This document shows positions 38,301 to 48,567 of a stretch of 64,000 bases of DNA, piece after piece. The notes beneath the pieces are model-generated. The model worked only from the letters and a program-made list of their open reading frames with translations, was not told the origin of the DNA and made no database searches. The stretch's first letter is position 1, and each line of letters opens with the position of its first letter. Source of the DNA: Rhodosorus marinus (Eukaryota; Rhodophyta; Stylonematophyceae; Stylonematales; Stylonemataceae). The position numbers and the translations under genes were made by a program. The DNA lies in assembly GCA_029953675.1 (NCBI GenBank), contig JAMWBK010000003.1:2046001-2110000 (forward strand), in the 5' to 3' direction.

Positions 38301-40637
38301 CCGTCAAGCGTTGCACGTAAATTCGATAGTGCTCTCGAAACAGCGTGCGGGAAAAATTGAATTTTCCTGGGGGCTGAGCGGCTCTTTTGGACAATTGGAC
38401 GTCGAAGATTACAGTTTAGCTTACAATCTTTTCTATGGAGAGTGAATTAGGCTTTGATTCCTGTCGAATTACGTTGGCGTCGGTTGGGGGGCTGTTGCCA
38501 CCTCTACGATGCATTTGTACGTATCTCTAATTTAGCTACCCTTGTCTCCAAGGTTTAGTGGTTCGAATTTTTGGGTGGCGTTAGAACTGGAGTGGCCAGT
38601 GCGCCAACCAGTTGAAAGAATGTACTGCGCGGTCCACGTGTTTGATGCGGGCGAGGGCGATGGATTGATAATGTTGCCAAAGTTTGGTTTACAGTTTCCT
38701 TTTCCCAACGACTTGGAGGGAACTCAGTGAGTGAACCCAATTTTGGAATGAGCCCAGCGGGTGCCGTGCGAGGCGTTGGTGAAGGCGCAACGAAAAACTC
38801 TGGCATGTGGGAATCCTAACACAGCACCTTCCGCCTGAAGGAAAACGAGCACTGGTAGTTCTGCAACGCTAGCCTCGCGGGCTCGATGGGGCAATGGGGT
38901 ATCATAGAGTAAGGCCGCCAGAGGTGTATTCTATGCTTTCGTTCTTCAACGATTGGTCCCTGAGCCATGTAGACTGTGCTTTTCAGGAGCTGTGGGATGA
39001 TTGTTTGAGCTCAGCCTCGTTATGGAACAGCCGGGGAATTTCTATCAATGCCTTTGAACACCGTCTTAATTGCACATCTGAGCTGACGACCAAGTGGCCT
39101 TTAGTCGGCACTAGGTAACGCCAAAATTGGACGATTAATTGGATCCTTCTCAACCACGTGTTGTACCAACGGTGTGTTGTGTTGCTACTCCGAGCGGCGT
39201 TTACACACAATCCTCCTAGTATTGAAGGACAATGGATAGGGACACATAGCACAGAGAAGAGGCTGGAAATTCTCTTGCCGCGTACTCAGTCATTGACGTT
39301 CTGCTCCCTCGGACAAGGTCCTCCCGTGAACGCTCTTGGCACGGGGGTACGGCTTGGAGATCATAAACTGTGCTCAATATTGATGCAGCGTGAATCATTC
39401 ATTGTGTATACGGGACTTCACGAGACTATCTCCCTGCCCCGGTTGACTAGGAGCAGTACGCATAATTCTCTAGCCGCTTACAATTACAATGTCTCAAAAA
39501 ACAATGCCGAATGCAGAACAAGGGGTTGCTTCGATCTTCCGAGGTTTGAAAGCCAATGTACAAATGCTCGGCCGGAGAAGCTTGCGGCATTGCGCAAATG
39601 CAAATCGCTGTTTTCGCATGATAGACCATTCGTATGGAAGACGTCAGGTGTGATCCTAGACGGAGTCGAAAACGTAGGGGCGCGAGGCTTCGACTCCATT
39701 CCTTAACACCAACAGGGTACAAGGAGGAAACAGCATAGCCTGGTATGCGCGGGAGAATCGGATCGTTTCTTCCGACCTCTGATCAGTATCCTCGAGTTCA
39801 CTTTATCGACCATTTCAACGGTCTCCCAAGACTCGTCAGCTGATTCCAGAAATACTGAGAACACTCTGGGTGCTATACAAACCGCGTAAACTTCTCAAAA
39901 TTCTCCTCCGAACCAAACAAGCTGCACATCATGGCCGTAGCCATTTCCGAGGAACACGTAGACGCAAGCATGCATTCCAGACGCTCTGCCAAGGTTCCCG
40001 CAGATCTGAGCGCTCCTGTGCTCCTCAGTTCCACATGACTCATTTTTAATCACACATCGGGAGAGGGAAAAGCTGATCTCATCACGAATTCAACTCCCAC
40101 CCGGCAGCTCGGCTAGGCAGCATCCACTGGAGTCCACAGGAATCTCAAAGAACTTTTTTTTGTGGTGTTTGTCTCGAGGTTCGATTCGCGTGATAGTTCA
40201 TGATGATTAGAGCGCACTAATGAGTGGACTGTCGCAACTACGATCATCGTCACTACCTCCCACCGACCCTCGCCCAACCGATACCCACCCTGCAGCAGCC
40301 GGGCCACATACCCGAACTCACCCCACACTAAGGTTCTCCATTCTCCGAAAACAAACAAAAAACAGAACAAACCTTGCGTAGAAATTAGGATTTAGATCGT
40401 ATACAATACTGGAATTAGTTTCGTACGAGCGTCTCTAGAATGGTTATATGCGTCTATAATTTATTTAAAAACCTGATAATGCGTCCATTCCAAACAAACA
40501 GGAGGGGGTGATTTCACCATGAATTCTTAAATTCAAATACAGTGTACTATAGTATAGTATTGTAGATACAATGGGTAGGGCAAAATTTACAACCTTTGCC
40601 ATAGGACTCTCACGAATTCTCGCTCCACTTCCGGAAA
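32389..40637. other. Gene-poor stretch
   Basis: More than 8 kb without a supportable gene. It is AT-rich in many places, with homopolymer runs (A, T, G and C tracts around 32620, 32700-33270, 34090 and 35830) and no recognisable domain in any frame. The two longest frames, 36688-37113 minus (141 codons) and 39158-39706 plus (182 codons), start only at GTG and resemble no family I know. I see no tRNA or rRNA, and no clear transposase or reverse transcriptase. Confidence 0.5.
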
Positions 40638-40754
40638 GACTCCCAAAAGGTGGTCTTCAGGCCCCCTGCAACAAAACCTCGTCAAGTCTGATATCACTTG
40701 TACTCAGAATTCGTTACTTTACTCTTCTTCTACCTTCCAAAGTTCGCCCTAGAG
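40638..40754. repeat. Dispersed repeat fragment (copy 1)
   Basis: About 117 bases similar to 52951-53060. Shared landmarks in the same order are GACTCCCAA, TCTGATAT, CAGAATTCGTT and CCTAGAG. The second copy sits beside a retrotransposon relic, so this is probably a decayed piece of the same element family. Confidence 0.55.
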
Positions 40755-41568
40755 ATCGTCTCATATACTAATTGCCACTAACACGCTTAACCCAAGTCAG
40801 GGCCGTCGAGTGTATGATCAAACCGACCGTCGACTCGATTCTACCCCTAGCGATCCCAAGGGCAAGCGCAAGATCCCAACAGTTGCTTGCTTTTCCCATC
40901 AGGTTTGCCCGGACTGTTTCTTTCTAAAACACATTGATATATCGGATTCGGTCGCTGGCTGTTGGATCCGAGACGCAAAGTGTGCGGAACCGTGACTGTA
41001 GTGGCAAGCACAGGCAGTGCCGCTAAAGCGAACGCTAGGACAAGTAGGGAATGTAAGGAGCCCGCCTCAACGAGGTAGTAACTAGATTGTAGGGGCTTAA
41101 GCATGTGCTCGCACTCGATTCGTCATTGAAGACGAATCGCGGGCCATCGCATTGACCGATCACTGGGCGTTCCGCGCCAGAGCTTGCGGTTGATTCTTGC
41201 CCTCACCAAACCCGAAGCCTCACTTTTGCGATTGAGAGGTTTGTAGCTTACGCAAGAAAAGTCCGCTGTCGGTTTCCTAAACCGCCCAAATGCCTCCACA
41301 GGAAAATGGACAAAGATGAAATCATTGTGATTGCCCAGAGCACCTCGAAAATGGGCCAGCTTCTTAGATTCAGCTCAGACACTCGTGTGACTCGATGAAC
41401 TGGCTGTGCACCCATGAGGTGGTTTCACCTCGCTATGCAGAACTGTTAAGGGCTACATGGATCTACTAACCGTGGCCCCGATCGACCGAAGTTTGAGTTT
41501 GTCGGTTGGGAGAAAAGCGGGATAGAGGGCACCCCGAGGAAAATCGATCGCATCGCCACCTCGATGGA
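40755..41568. other. Spacer without recognised features
   Basis: Short open frames only (longest about 85 codons on the minus strand at 40847-41104, non-ATG). Nothing recognisable is seen on either strand. Confidence 0.4.
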
Positions 41569-41603
41569 TATTCTGAGCACCAATTGTACTGGTGCTCAGA
41601 ATA
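41569..41603. repeat. Perfect short hairpin
   Basis: Two perfect 14-base inverted arms (TATTCTGAGCACCA and its complement) surround a 7-base loop. It stands alone in non-coding DNA; its function is unknown. Confidence 0.8.
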
Positions 41604-41884
41604 GCCATATTTCTACTTGTTTTTTCGACGCGCGTTGGTAGTCGGCCGTTTTCAATCTTATAGCGACGAGCGTGCAACCCGTAGATAAGTGCCCGCAATC
41701 GTGTCTCCTCACAGCTTCATCAACTGAAATTATCTCTTCCGTTTCTGTTCAAGGATCTAGCAAAACAGCCATCAATCCATCATCCCTTCCCTCGGCTTAC
41801 GCTTCATGACCGCTGCAATCTTATTCTAAATTCGAAGTGGGCTCCAGCACCGCTGTCTCGTCTCTCCTCGCACCTTAACGAGAG

Positions 41885-41992
41885 GATGATAGATGGCTGT
41901 TTCGCTTGGGATTTGAAAGAAACTGGAAGTGAATTCAAATTCTCTTCTCCAATTTCGTTCAAAAACCAAGCAAGACCACCATCCATCCCAGC
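41885..41992. repeat. Long imperfect palindrome
   Basis: About 108 bases that read similarly on both strands, centred near 41937 on GAATTCAAATTC. By eye roughly three quarters of positions pair. As a result the two strands translate to similar short peptides (plus ..GCFAWDLKETG, minus ..GGLAWFLNEIG). Flanking phrases GCCATCAATCCATCATCC (41770) and CCATCCATCCC (41984) may belong to the same foldback. It is probably a decayed foldback element. Confidence 0.55.
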
Positions 41993-42085
41993 TTCCCCTC
42001 TCCCTCTGCCACTGGGTGTGCTCTTGACTAGAGACTGGATCGCCATTTCTTTAGTGCACTATATGAAATGCTGTCACTGGACTCC

Positions 42086-42982
42086 GGTTAGTGTCCGATA
42101 AAAGCTTATCAGACATGTAATTAAGTAATAATTAGAACGTATGACTACTCAGGTGCGACACAAGTTTATCGGACCTGAATAAAAAAATAAGAACATATGC
42201 GCCCCTCCCGCAGCGGTCCGATAGCGACCCATTGTCGTCCGATATTATTCAATCAACGACAAATATTGATTGAGGTTCAATCTTCTTCTTGCCGGACATC
42301 GACAAAGTCTCTTCGCTTGTCCTCATCTGGCTACACCTACCTGCAGCCTACCGCCGTAGGGGTGCCGCCGTGAATACTATGCGGAGGCATGAGTCATTGT
42401 ACACGGATACGCTTACCAACGCTGAGGCTCTTTGCAATGTGCGCTGTTTTTTTTATCGGTTTTGCCCAATTTTGGTATGGAGGGTCTTTAGATTCTTGGA
42501 GAGCGCTGGGGGAGCTTGGCTTAGGAGAGTTCTCCGCGACAGAGCCGATGCTCTTTCCCGAGTGTGTGTTTTCTTTGGGTCTGAATCTCTGGTGCTGTGC
42601 TGCTGCCCTGGTTTTTTGGAAGCGCGCTCTCTACTCCCTTCCCTAGAGTACATCATTCGGGGACCCTCAGCATCCGATTGAACCAACACCTGCCTATCAT
42701 TGCCGACCCCCATTTTCGAGGATTCTGAACAACCATCCCGCTAGAAAGCCTGAACTAAAAAGTAATCCTAATTCAATATACAGAGTGACAGCTTGTCATA
42801 CCAAAACATAATTAATATTCAATATTGTCCGATCCCGAGAATCAGACAAATAATCAGACTTGTTTTGAATAAATTAAGCCCCATATACGCAACTTTTATA
42901 ATTTCAATTCAATATTATATCCTCGAAATATTTATCGGACGCGTCCGATAAATGTTTTCGGACAGTCTATGACAACCCTAAC
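42086..42982. mobile_element. MITE-like element, copy B, rich in GTCCGATA
   Basis: A block of about 900 bases with six exact GTCCGATA/TATCGGAC 8-mers: 42093, 42167, 42216, 42237, 42933 and 42943. It includes a perfect 22-base palindrome at 42931-42952 with arms TTTATCGGAC around GC. The right end (GGACAGTCTATGACAACC) matches the reverse complement of the left end of copy A. The middle (42290-42760) lacks the motif and holds only unsupported open frames, so it may be a separate insertion. No transposase is seen. Confidence 0.55.
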
Positions 42983-43388
42983 CCGGTGTGGAATAGAGTA
43001 CATCTTAGAATTTATAATATTTAAATCAAATCAATCAATGGGGCGAAAATAGGCAGATGTCAAGCACAATATCTCCATTTTCGGAAGAAGTAGGTAAAGG
43101 GAAGGAGAATATATTAGCATTGACAGTACATGATATGGAAGCAGTGTAGGAATGGGGAAGGGAGGTGATTCTTGGAGGTGCCGAGGATTGAATGTACTGG
43201 ACTTTAAGTTTGATGAAGGTGGAAGAGTTTCATTGTGGGTCTGGAAAAAAGTTTGTGGAAGCTACGTTTCGAGTACATGGGTTTTGATCAGGTTTTGGGT
43301 GGGGTGTGGTCGTTGTATAGAAGGTGTTGCGAGTAGACTCTTTTTTTGTGTTTTTTGAGGTGTTTTTTGTTTTTTTCTGTTGGTGAGG
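42983..43388. other. 5' flank of the C78 peptidase gene
   Basis: About 400 bases, GT-rich on the plus strand just before the start codon. An unsupported 68-codon frame (43152-43358) is present. No clear promoter motif is seen. Confidence 0.4.
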
Positions 43389-44795
43389 ATGGCTGCTGTG
43401 GAGGTGAGTAGGCAGGAAGGGAAGGAGGAGGGAGAATCTAAAGCTGAGGTTCAAGAGGTGAGCGAGCTTGGGGTTCAGGAGCATGTGATGGCTGAGGCGA
43501 AGTTGTTACGAGACGATGAGGTCATGGCCAGGAAGTTGGCCAAAAATATTGGGATTGGGTTTTCGCAATTGGACGATGAGATTCCCGTTATTCCGCCCGA
43601 GGTTCTTGCAGAGACTGGTTTGCTCACCCATGAGGAGGTTGCTGACGTGCGAACGCAGGATATTGGGGCGACGCTGAAGAGGGTGTTCAAACATAGAAAA
43701 ACGTATTCAGGGCACAAGAAACGCCATTTTTCGTCAAGATTAGACTTCTACCGTTCCGGTAATTACGGACACGGATGGGACTGCGGTAAGACACTCTGGC
43801 TTCTTTTTTGCGTCGGTGAGAGGACGGCTCATATTGAGATTCCACCTTGTTACTTCGCGTTTCATTGAACAGGATACAAAAACCTGCAAATGATGTTCTC
43901 CAGTCTCCTCGCAAACCCACAGATGGCAAAGCACCTGAAACAGTTCGGCATCCACGAGGTTCCTACGGTATGCGAAATTTATTCTCCTCTACAAATTTTG
44001 TCGTTGATTCAGCTGCAGTGTTCAGCGCAATGAACGAGTCAGCGTATAGGAATAGTTCGCTGAGGACAGTGACAAGAATTCTGTCGTTACAAGTGGTTCT
44101 TTCTCTGTCAATCCCGTTTGCGAACGTACGCTGGATGCGAGCTCATGCAAAGCAGCAGTGCTGAAGGATTGCCGTTAATTTCGTGTTTTTTTCAGGTTCC
44201 AGAGTTGCAAGGAAGAATCGAGACTGCCTGGAAGGAAGGATTTGATGAGGAAGGACAACAGGAGCTGCAACATCTCCTCGATGAGACAAAATGGATAGGA
44301 CCGATGGAAGTTTGCGCGCTGCTTCGTTCGCTGCACATTCGCAGTAACATACGAGACTTCTCGAACACGGTTGAGAACAGGCGACTTGGTATCGACAAGC
44401 TCATGAGCTGGGTTACGGAGTACTATGGGACGAGATGCGCTCAAGGCAAGATTGCGGGCCTGATCAAAGGACCGGGAATGTGCCCAAACTGCTCAGGAGT
44501 GCAGAAATCGAAGTCCTTCATTCCACCGATCTTCATGCAACATCCTGGCCACTCCCGGACTATAGTTGGCGTGGACGTGTTTTCGAACGCGTTGAACACG
44601 AGAGTATTCGTCCTTGACCCTAGCTTGAAGTTTGGGGAAACGTTGAAGCGAGTGAACCTGGAAGAAGTGCTCTTGGGAAGAGGTTCTCCCAACCTGGGCC
44701 ACCTTTCCTACCAGATTGTCTACATAGAAACGAATCCGTTCTTTAAGGACGAGCAGCATTGGGAGCAGAGCAAGTCTGTCGTAAAAGCCTGTTGA
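43389..44795 (+). CDS. ZUFSP/UFSP-type C78 cysteine peptidase (3 exons)
   Basis: Peptidase family C78, which includes UFM1 proteases (UFSP1/2) and the K63-chain deubiquitinase ZUFSP/ZUP1. Exons 43389-43785, 43873-43967 and 44196-44795 keep phase and give 363 residues. The catalytic Cys132 sits in HGWDCGYKNLQMM, split by intron 1. The His and Asp appear in MQHPGHSRTIVG and FVLDPS. This spacing and the QHxGHSRT form match ZUFSP better than UFSP2, which has a DxH pair. The N-terminal zinc fingers of animal ZUFSP are missing. In their place is a charged leader of about 120 residues with a helix-like stretch (LLRDDEVMARKLAKN) that might bind ubiquitin, which is inference. The ATG at 43389 is preferred over a TTG at 43380. 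Confidence 0.88.
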
Positions 44796-45436
44796 CCGAG
44801 ACAGGTCCAACTTCGTCACAGGGAGGCTGAAGAAGAGGCTGCTCGATGTGGCTGTCAATTAGGCCCACGCTCGAAAACGGCCTGACATAGTGATCCGCGC
44901 CGATTGACATAGTCAGGCGTATCCCACCCGATGCGTACTGACTTCAAATTTGTGTACTAACAAGATGGAAGACCGAGGATCGGTGTCGGTTCTGTACAGG
45001 AAACTAAACGTATTATTACACTTTCGGAAGAGAATTCCCTTGTCGACTGTTGTTGTGCAATCATCAAGGACCAAACCGTGGAGAGGTCAATGCATTGAGT
45101 AGGGAATGATCCCACGTCAAGTAGTCATTGTCCATTCTCTTCCGACCGAAGTACGTTCCACGACTCCTCTGATCGGTATCACTCATCGAGCCTCGAGAAT
45201 TGGGCTCTGGGTAGCTTGTTAAGTCAGAAACATATGGACCAAACCTGGAGAGCCTGAGGGTGAGTCCCAGTGAGCACAGTCCACAACCATCATATCCCAC
45301 TAGTGAATGAAGAACCCGAGTCCAAGCTGCAGCCCAGCGTTCCGCCTTTCCCGCTACTCGATCAGTTCAGCGCCCAACATACCGCTTATAGCCACATGCA
45401 TGAAATCCAAGCGATGGCCTTTATTCATATCCTCTT
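44796..45436. other. Convergent spacer
   Basis: A 641-base spacer between the C78 peptidase (+) and sulfotransferase 3 (-). A 78-codon minus-strand frame (45064-45300) starts at GTG and repeats the phrase RFGP twice. Without an ATG, homology or splice partner it is not called a gene. Confidence 0.4.
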
Positions 45437-46516
45437 TCAGTTAGTATTGTTCTCATCCAAGTCTAGCTCTTCTACCCACTTATCCCACAATTCCTTTCGC
45501 CTATCAGCCGTCTCTGCATCGTCTGCATTCCACTCACAGCCTGGAACAGTCTCGCAGAGTCGCCTGGATTTCTCCATCGCAATATCATACAGCTCGAGGT
45601 CTTCCGTTTCCAACTTCATTAGCCTATCATACATCTTTGGAAAACTCTCCTGGTGAGCTGTTTCGTGATCATAAGACCCGATTCTTTCTACGCCAACGTC
45701 TTCGACCCCGTCCCATCCGAAGAAGTGCTTCGCCATATGGGCGGTCTCAAATGGTCGCTCACCAATGGGCAAGACAACATCGATTCTCCTCATCATGTTC
45801 TCAACCGCGGCTCGCAGGTTCCATGGCTTCGGGGAGAGATGCTTCAGGTAAAATCTACCAATGATGAATCTGATATGATCGCAGGTATTCTGCTCACAGA
45901 TTTCACCGCAGTTACCGCCCAGCATGTCGAGAAAGAAGTCGTCTAAGGATTGCTCGTCTGTGCACTTCAAAAACGACTTCCTGAAGAAGAGGTGCGAGAA
46001 CGCCCTCTCAACAGGATGTCTAATGGTTATGGCGTGGAAGTATCCTTCCCAAATATCTTCATTGGTCAGTACCCCATACAGGTCTGGATCACCAAAAGAG
46101 TGTATCGGGTAGGAGGGCTCGAAGGCGATCAGACCCCTCCCAGAAGTCTTTCGTAGAAGTTTGATACCCTCTGCGTCTACAGGGCCCTTGAAGCCTTGGT
46201 AGCCCCTAGTTGTTGGTTTCATATGAACCTTCAATTCAGGGTCGTCGTTGTACATCTTCTCTTCTTTCCCACTCATCTTACAGTTCAGCCCAAAGCTGAA
46301 CCCAAACTTCTCCAAATGCCAGCTTTCAAACTCGTACGACTTGGACAGAACACAAATCGCAGTTCCTCCAGTTTTCATGGGATGCCATAACAGTATTGGT
46401 CGTCCAGATCTCTCCCGAGTGGGAACTTCATAACCATACGCACCTCCGATATTATATACCACCACAAACCAAGCCAGCATTCCCAAACAGGATCTCACCA
46501 CCATGTTTGCTTTCAT
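45437..46516 (-). CDS. Sulfotransferase 3, Sulfotransfer_2/uronyl-type
   Basis: A single-exon gene of 359 residues, not a close relative of the tandem pair. An N-terminal hydrophobic segment (residues about 10-28, CLGMLAWFVVVYNIGG) acts as signal anchor, giving Golgi lumen orientation. The 5'-phosphosulfate loop is ILLWHPMKTGGTAIC with Lys48, the form seen in carbohydrate 2-O- and related sulfotransferases (HxPKtGGT). The 3'-phosphate site is ITIRHPVERAFSHLFF with Arg and Ser both present. Cysteines in the second half (GGNCGEICEQNTCDH) suggest lumenal disulfides. All PAPS contacts look intact, so it is probably active; the glycan acceptor is unknown. Met1 at 46516 and Met5 at 46504 are both possible starts. 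Confidence 0.82.
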   Translation of the reverse strand: MKANMVVRSCLGMLAWFVVVYNIGGAYGYEVPTRERSGRPILLWHPMKTGGTAICVLSKSYEFESWHLEKFGFSFGLNCKMSGKEEKMYNDDPELKVHMKPTTRGYQGFKGPVDAEGIKLLRKTSGRGLIAFEPSYPIHSFGDPDLYGVLTNEDIWEGYFHAITIRHPVERAFSHLFFRKSFLKCTDEQSLDDFFLDMLGGNCGEICEQNTCDHIRFIIGRFYLKHLSPKPWNLRAAVENMMRRIDVVLPIGERPFETAHMAKHFFGWDGVEDVGVERIGSYDHETAHQESFPKMYDRLMKLETEDLELYDIAMEKSRRLCETVPGCEWNADDAETADRRKELWDKWVEELDLDENNTN

Positions 46517-48567
46517 CCCCTTCCAGCTTTCTCTTCACCCAAAACGTCCCCCCCCCCCCCCTCGGGCCTCCCGCCCCCTAACTCATTCTAGTCCGAATTC
46601 CACATCCTCCGCGGATTTCGCTGCTCCAACTTTGTCTTATAAATTTCGCAAAAAAATTGGCGTCTCCCATCAGCCGCGATTCCTTAACACTGTCTTCTCC
46701 CTCCCCCCTCGCACCAGCACTTACATCTCCTTTATGAGCCGGGCCAATCTTCCCAACTCCAGGGGGTCTCCCAGTTCGGCCCGAGCGGAGCACCCAAAAT
46801 TAATTGAAAAGTGTTGAATTTGGACTGTCGAGAAGTGGGCCAGCTTGTTCGTTAGCATTGGCTCTTTTTTTCTTTTTTTTTGGTTGTTGACGAGGATTTT
46901 ATAATGAAAATTGAGGGTTTTTGGGGCCATGTGCGGGAACACTGTCCGTAATATTGGTTTGTGAGATTTGTTGATATTTTTAGACTGCCACTTTGTTAGG
47001 CGCAGTTTCGGAGGAGATGGGCATGCAGGGTTGTTTTGGGGAACATGGAAATTGTGATTATGGTGTCACTACTTCCCTTCCATGCTGTGGCTATATCTTG
47101 TGGACAGGTCTATGGCACCACTCGCAATAGTCCCAAATCATTGATTCCCTGTCCTCTTCGCGTTTTACTGCTCAGCGACTTTTGAGGCACTCGCCAGGGA
47201 TTTCAAATGAAACGACAACCTCGTCCAAAATAGACGATAGCAGATAACAGGTGAAGAAGCCGCTTCTTTATGTCCGCCTGAGAGGATTTTAGGGGTAGAC
47301 TTAGAGTTGGTTCGTTGGGATCCAGTCACCTTCTGTGATGAATCCAGAAGCTCTATGACTTTGTTCCCACTTCCACTTGACTACTGAACGATTTTAGTGC
47401 GTTGTAAAGTGCCGAGGTGGGGATAGCTTTGATGTTAGGGCAATGTGCACGCGGAAGAACGCATTCAGTTTGAAGAAGCTCCATTACCATGATAGATCTT
47501 CTTGGGTTCCCAATGGAGCTGTAGATAGGGGTCACTCCCTGTGGCTCCAGTTAGTCGCCCGCAGCAGTGTGCCAGTCTTGCACCTTCTATTGGATTCCAT
47601 CCGCATTTGAAAAAATTGAAAAATCAAAAAACTACTGTTTTCATCATGAAAGCCAATGAAAAGCTCGCTAATCGCAGCAACCAATCAATATCCACTAAAG
47701 GATTACGTCAGTGCATTGATTGCTTCATAATAATTGCACTAGGAAATTATTTCAATCAAAATTAAAATATTTCGTAAATACTTCATTCTCGGATTGGAAT
47801 AGTCCAATTACCATGCACTAGAAATGCACCAGCCAATTGTGTCTTGTCAAGTTGCTCTTGGCACAGTTTCCCTCGGCGCGAGAGGACACCCTGAACTCCG
47901 GCGCTGCCAGTGGCTGAATATGTTGCTTCGCATCACGTCTGCGAACAGAGACGGATTACAAAAATTGTTGATTACTGCCTTCAGCAGGGTTTCACATCTA
48001 ACAAACTCTCAAGTTTGTTGATGATACTCCAGACAATGTATTCCCAAAGCGAGGAATTGGCTATTAGGATTGCGCGGGCCGAGCCGGGCCGCCAGAACAG
48101 GCATCATTCCAATCCTTCAGGAAATGAGGAAATCAGCGAAACTGATTAATCCTGATACGATCTAAAGAATCGATCTAGGCCCTCATACATCGCATCAGCC
48201 CCCCAGCGCAAAACCGCAATGGAAATGACCATGGCCATTCCCTACACCCGCGTCAATCGACACGCCAAGTGAGCTAGTCAGTCTTCGACAGCGTCTGATT
48301 CAACTCAGTAGTGTCTAGTTTTGAACTTCTGCTCGAAACTGTCCTTTTTCTTTGTGGAGACTGATCAGTGACTGTTGATATATACCCGTCTTCTTCCTTG
48401 CTGACACTGACAATCGCGATGGATACAATGCCGTGCCGCCGGGAGTGTCGATTTGAGTGAAAATGGGGGAGTGGAGGACATTTGGAGCCAGGATGTTAAG
48501 CGGTGGAAGTGAGGAAGTTGAACGCTTGCCTGTGAGGTTTTAAGTTCTGCGTGAAGGAGGTGGAAGC
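46517..48567. other. Divergent intergenic region
   Basis: About 2 kb between the divergent sulfotransferase 3 and histidinol dehydrogenase genes, presumably holding both promoters. Only short, non-overlapping frames without motifs are present (for example 47541-47765 and 47824-48021). A C-run of eleven bases lies near 46549. No RNA gene or repeat is recognised. Confidence 0.4.

Noticed and set aside
39158-39706. 182-codon open frame in the gene-poor stretch
   Set aside because: It starts at GTG, lies alone, has no recognisable domain or splice partner, and a frame of this length can occur by chance in 64 kb.
40165-40210. GGTTCGATTCG, resembling a tRNA B box
   Set aside because: No matching A box, acceptor stem or anticodon arm could be built around it.
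45064-45300. 78-codon minus-strand frame with repeated RFGP
   Set aside because: It starts at GTG with no ATG near the beginning; no homology recognised and no exon that would join to it.
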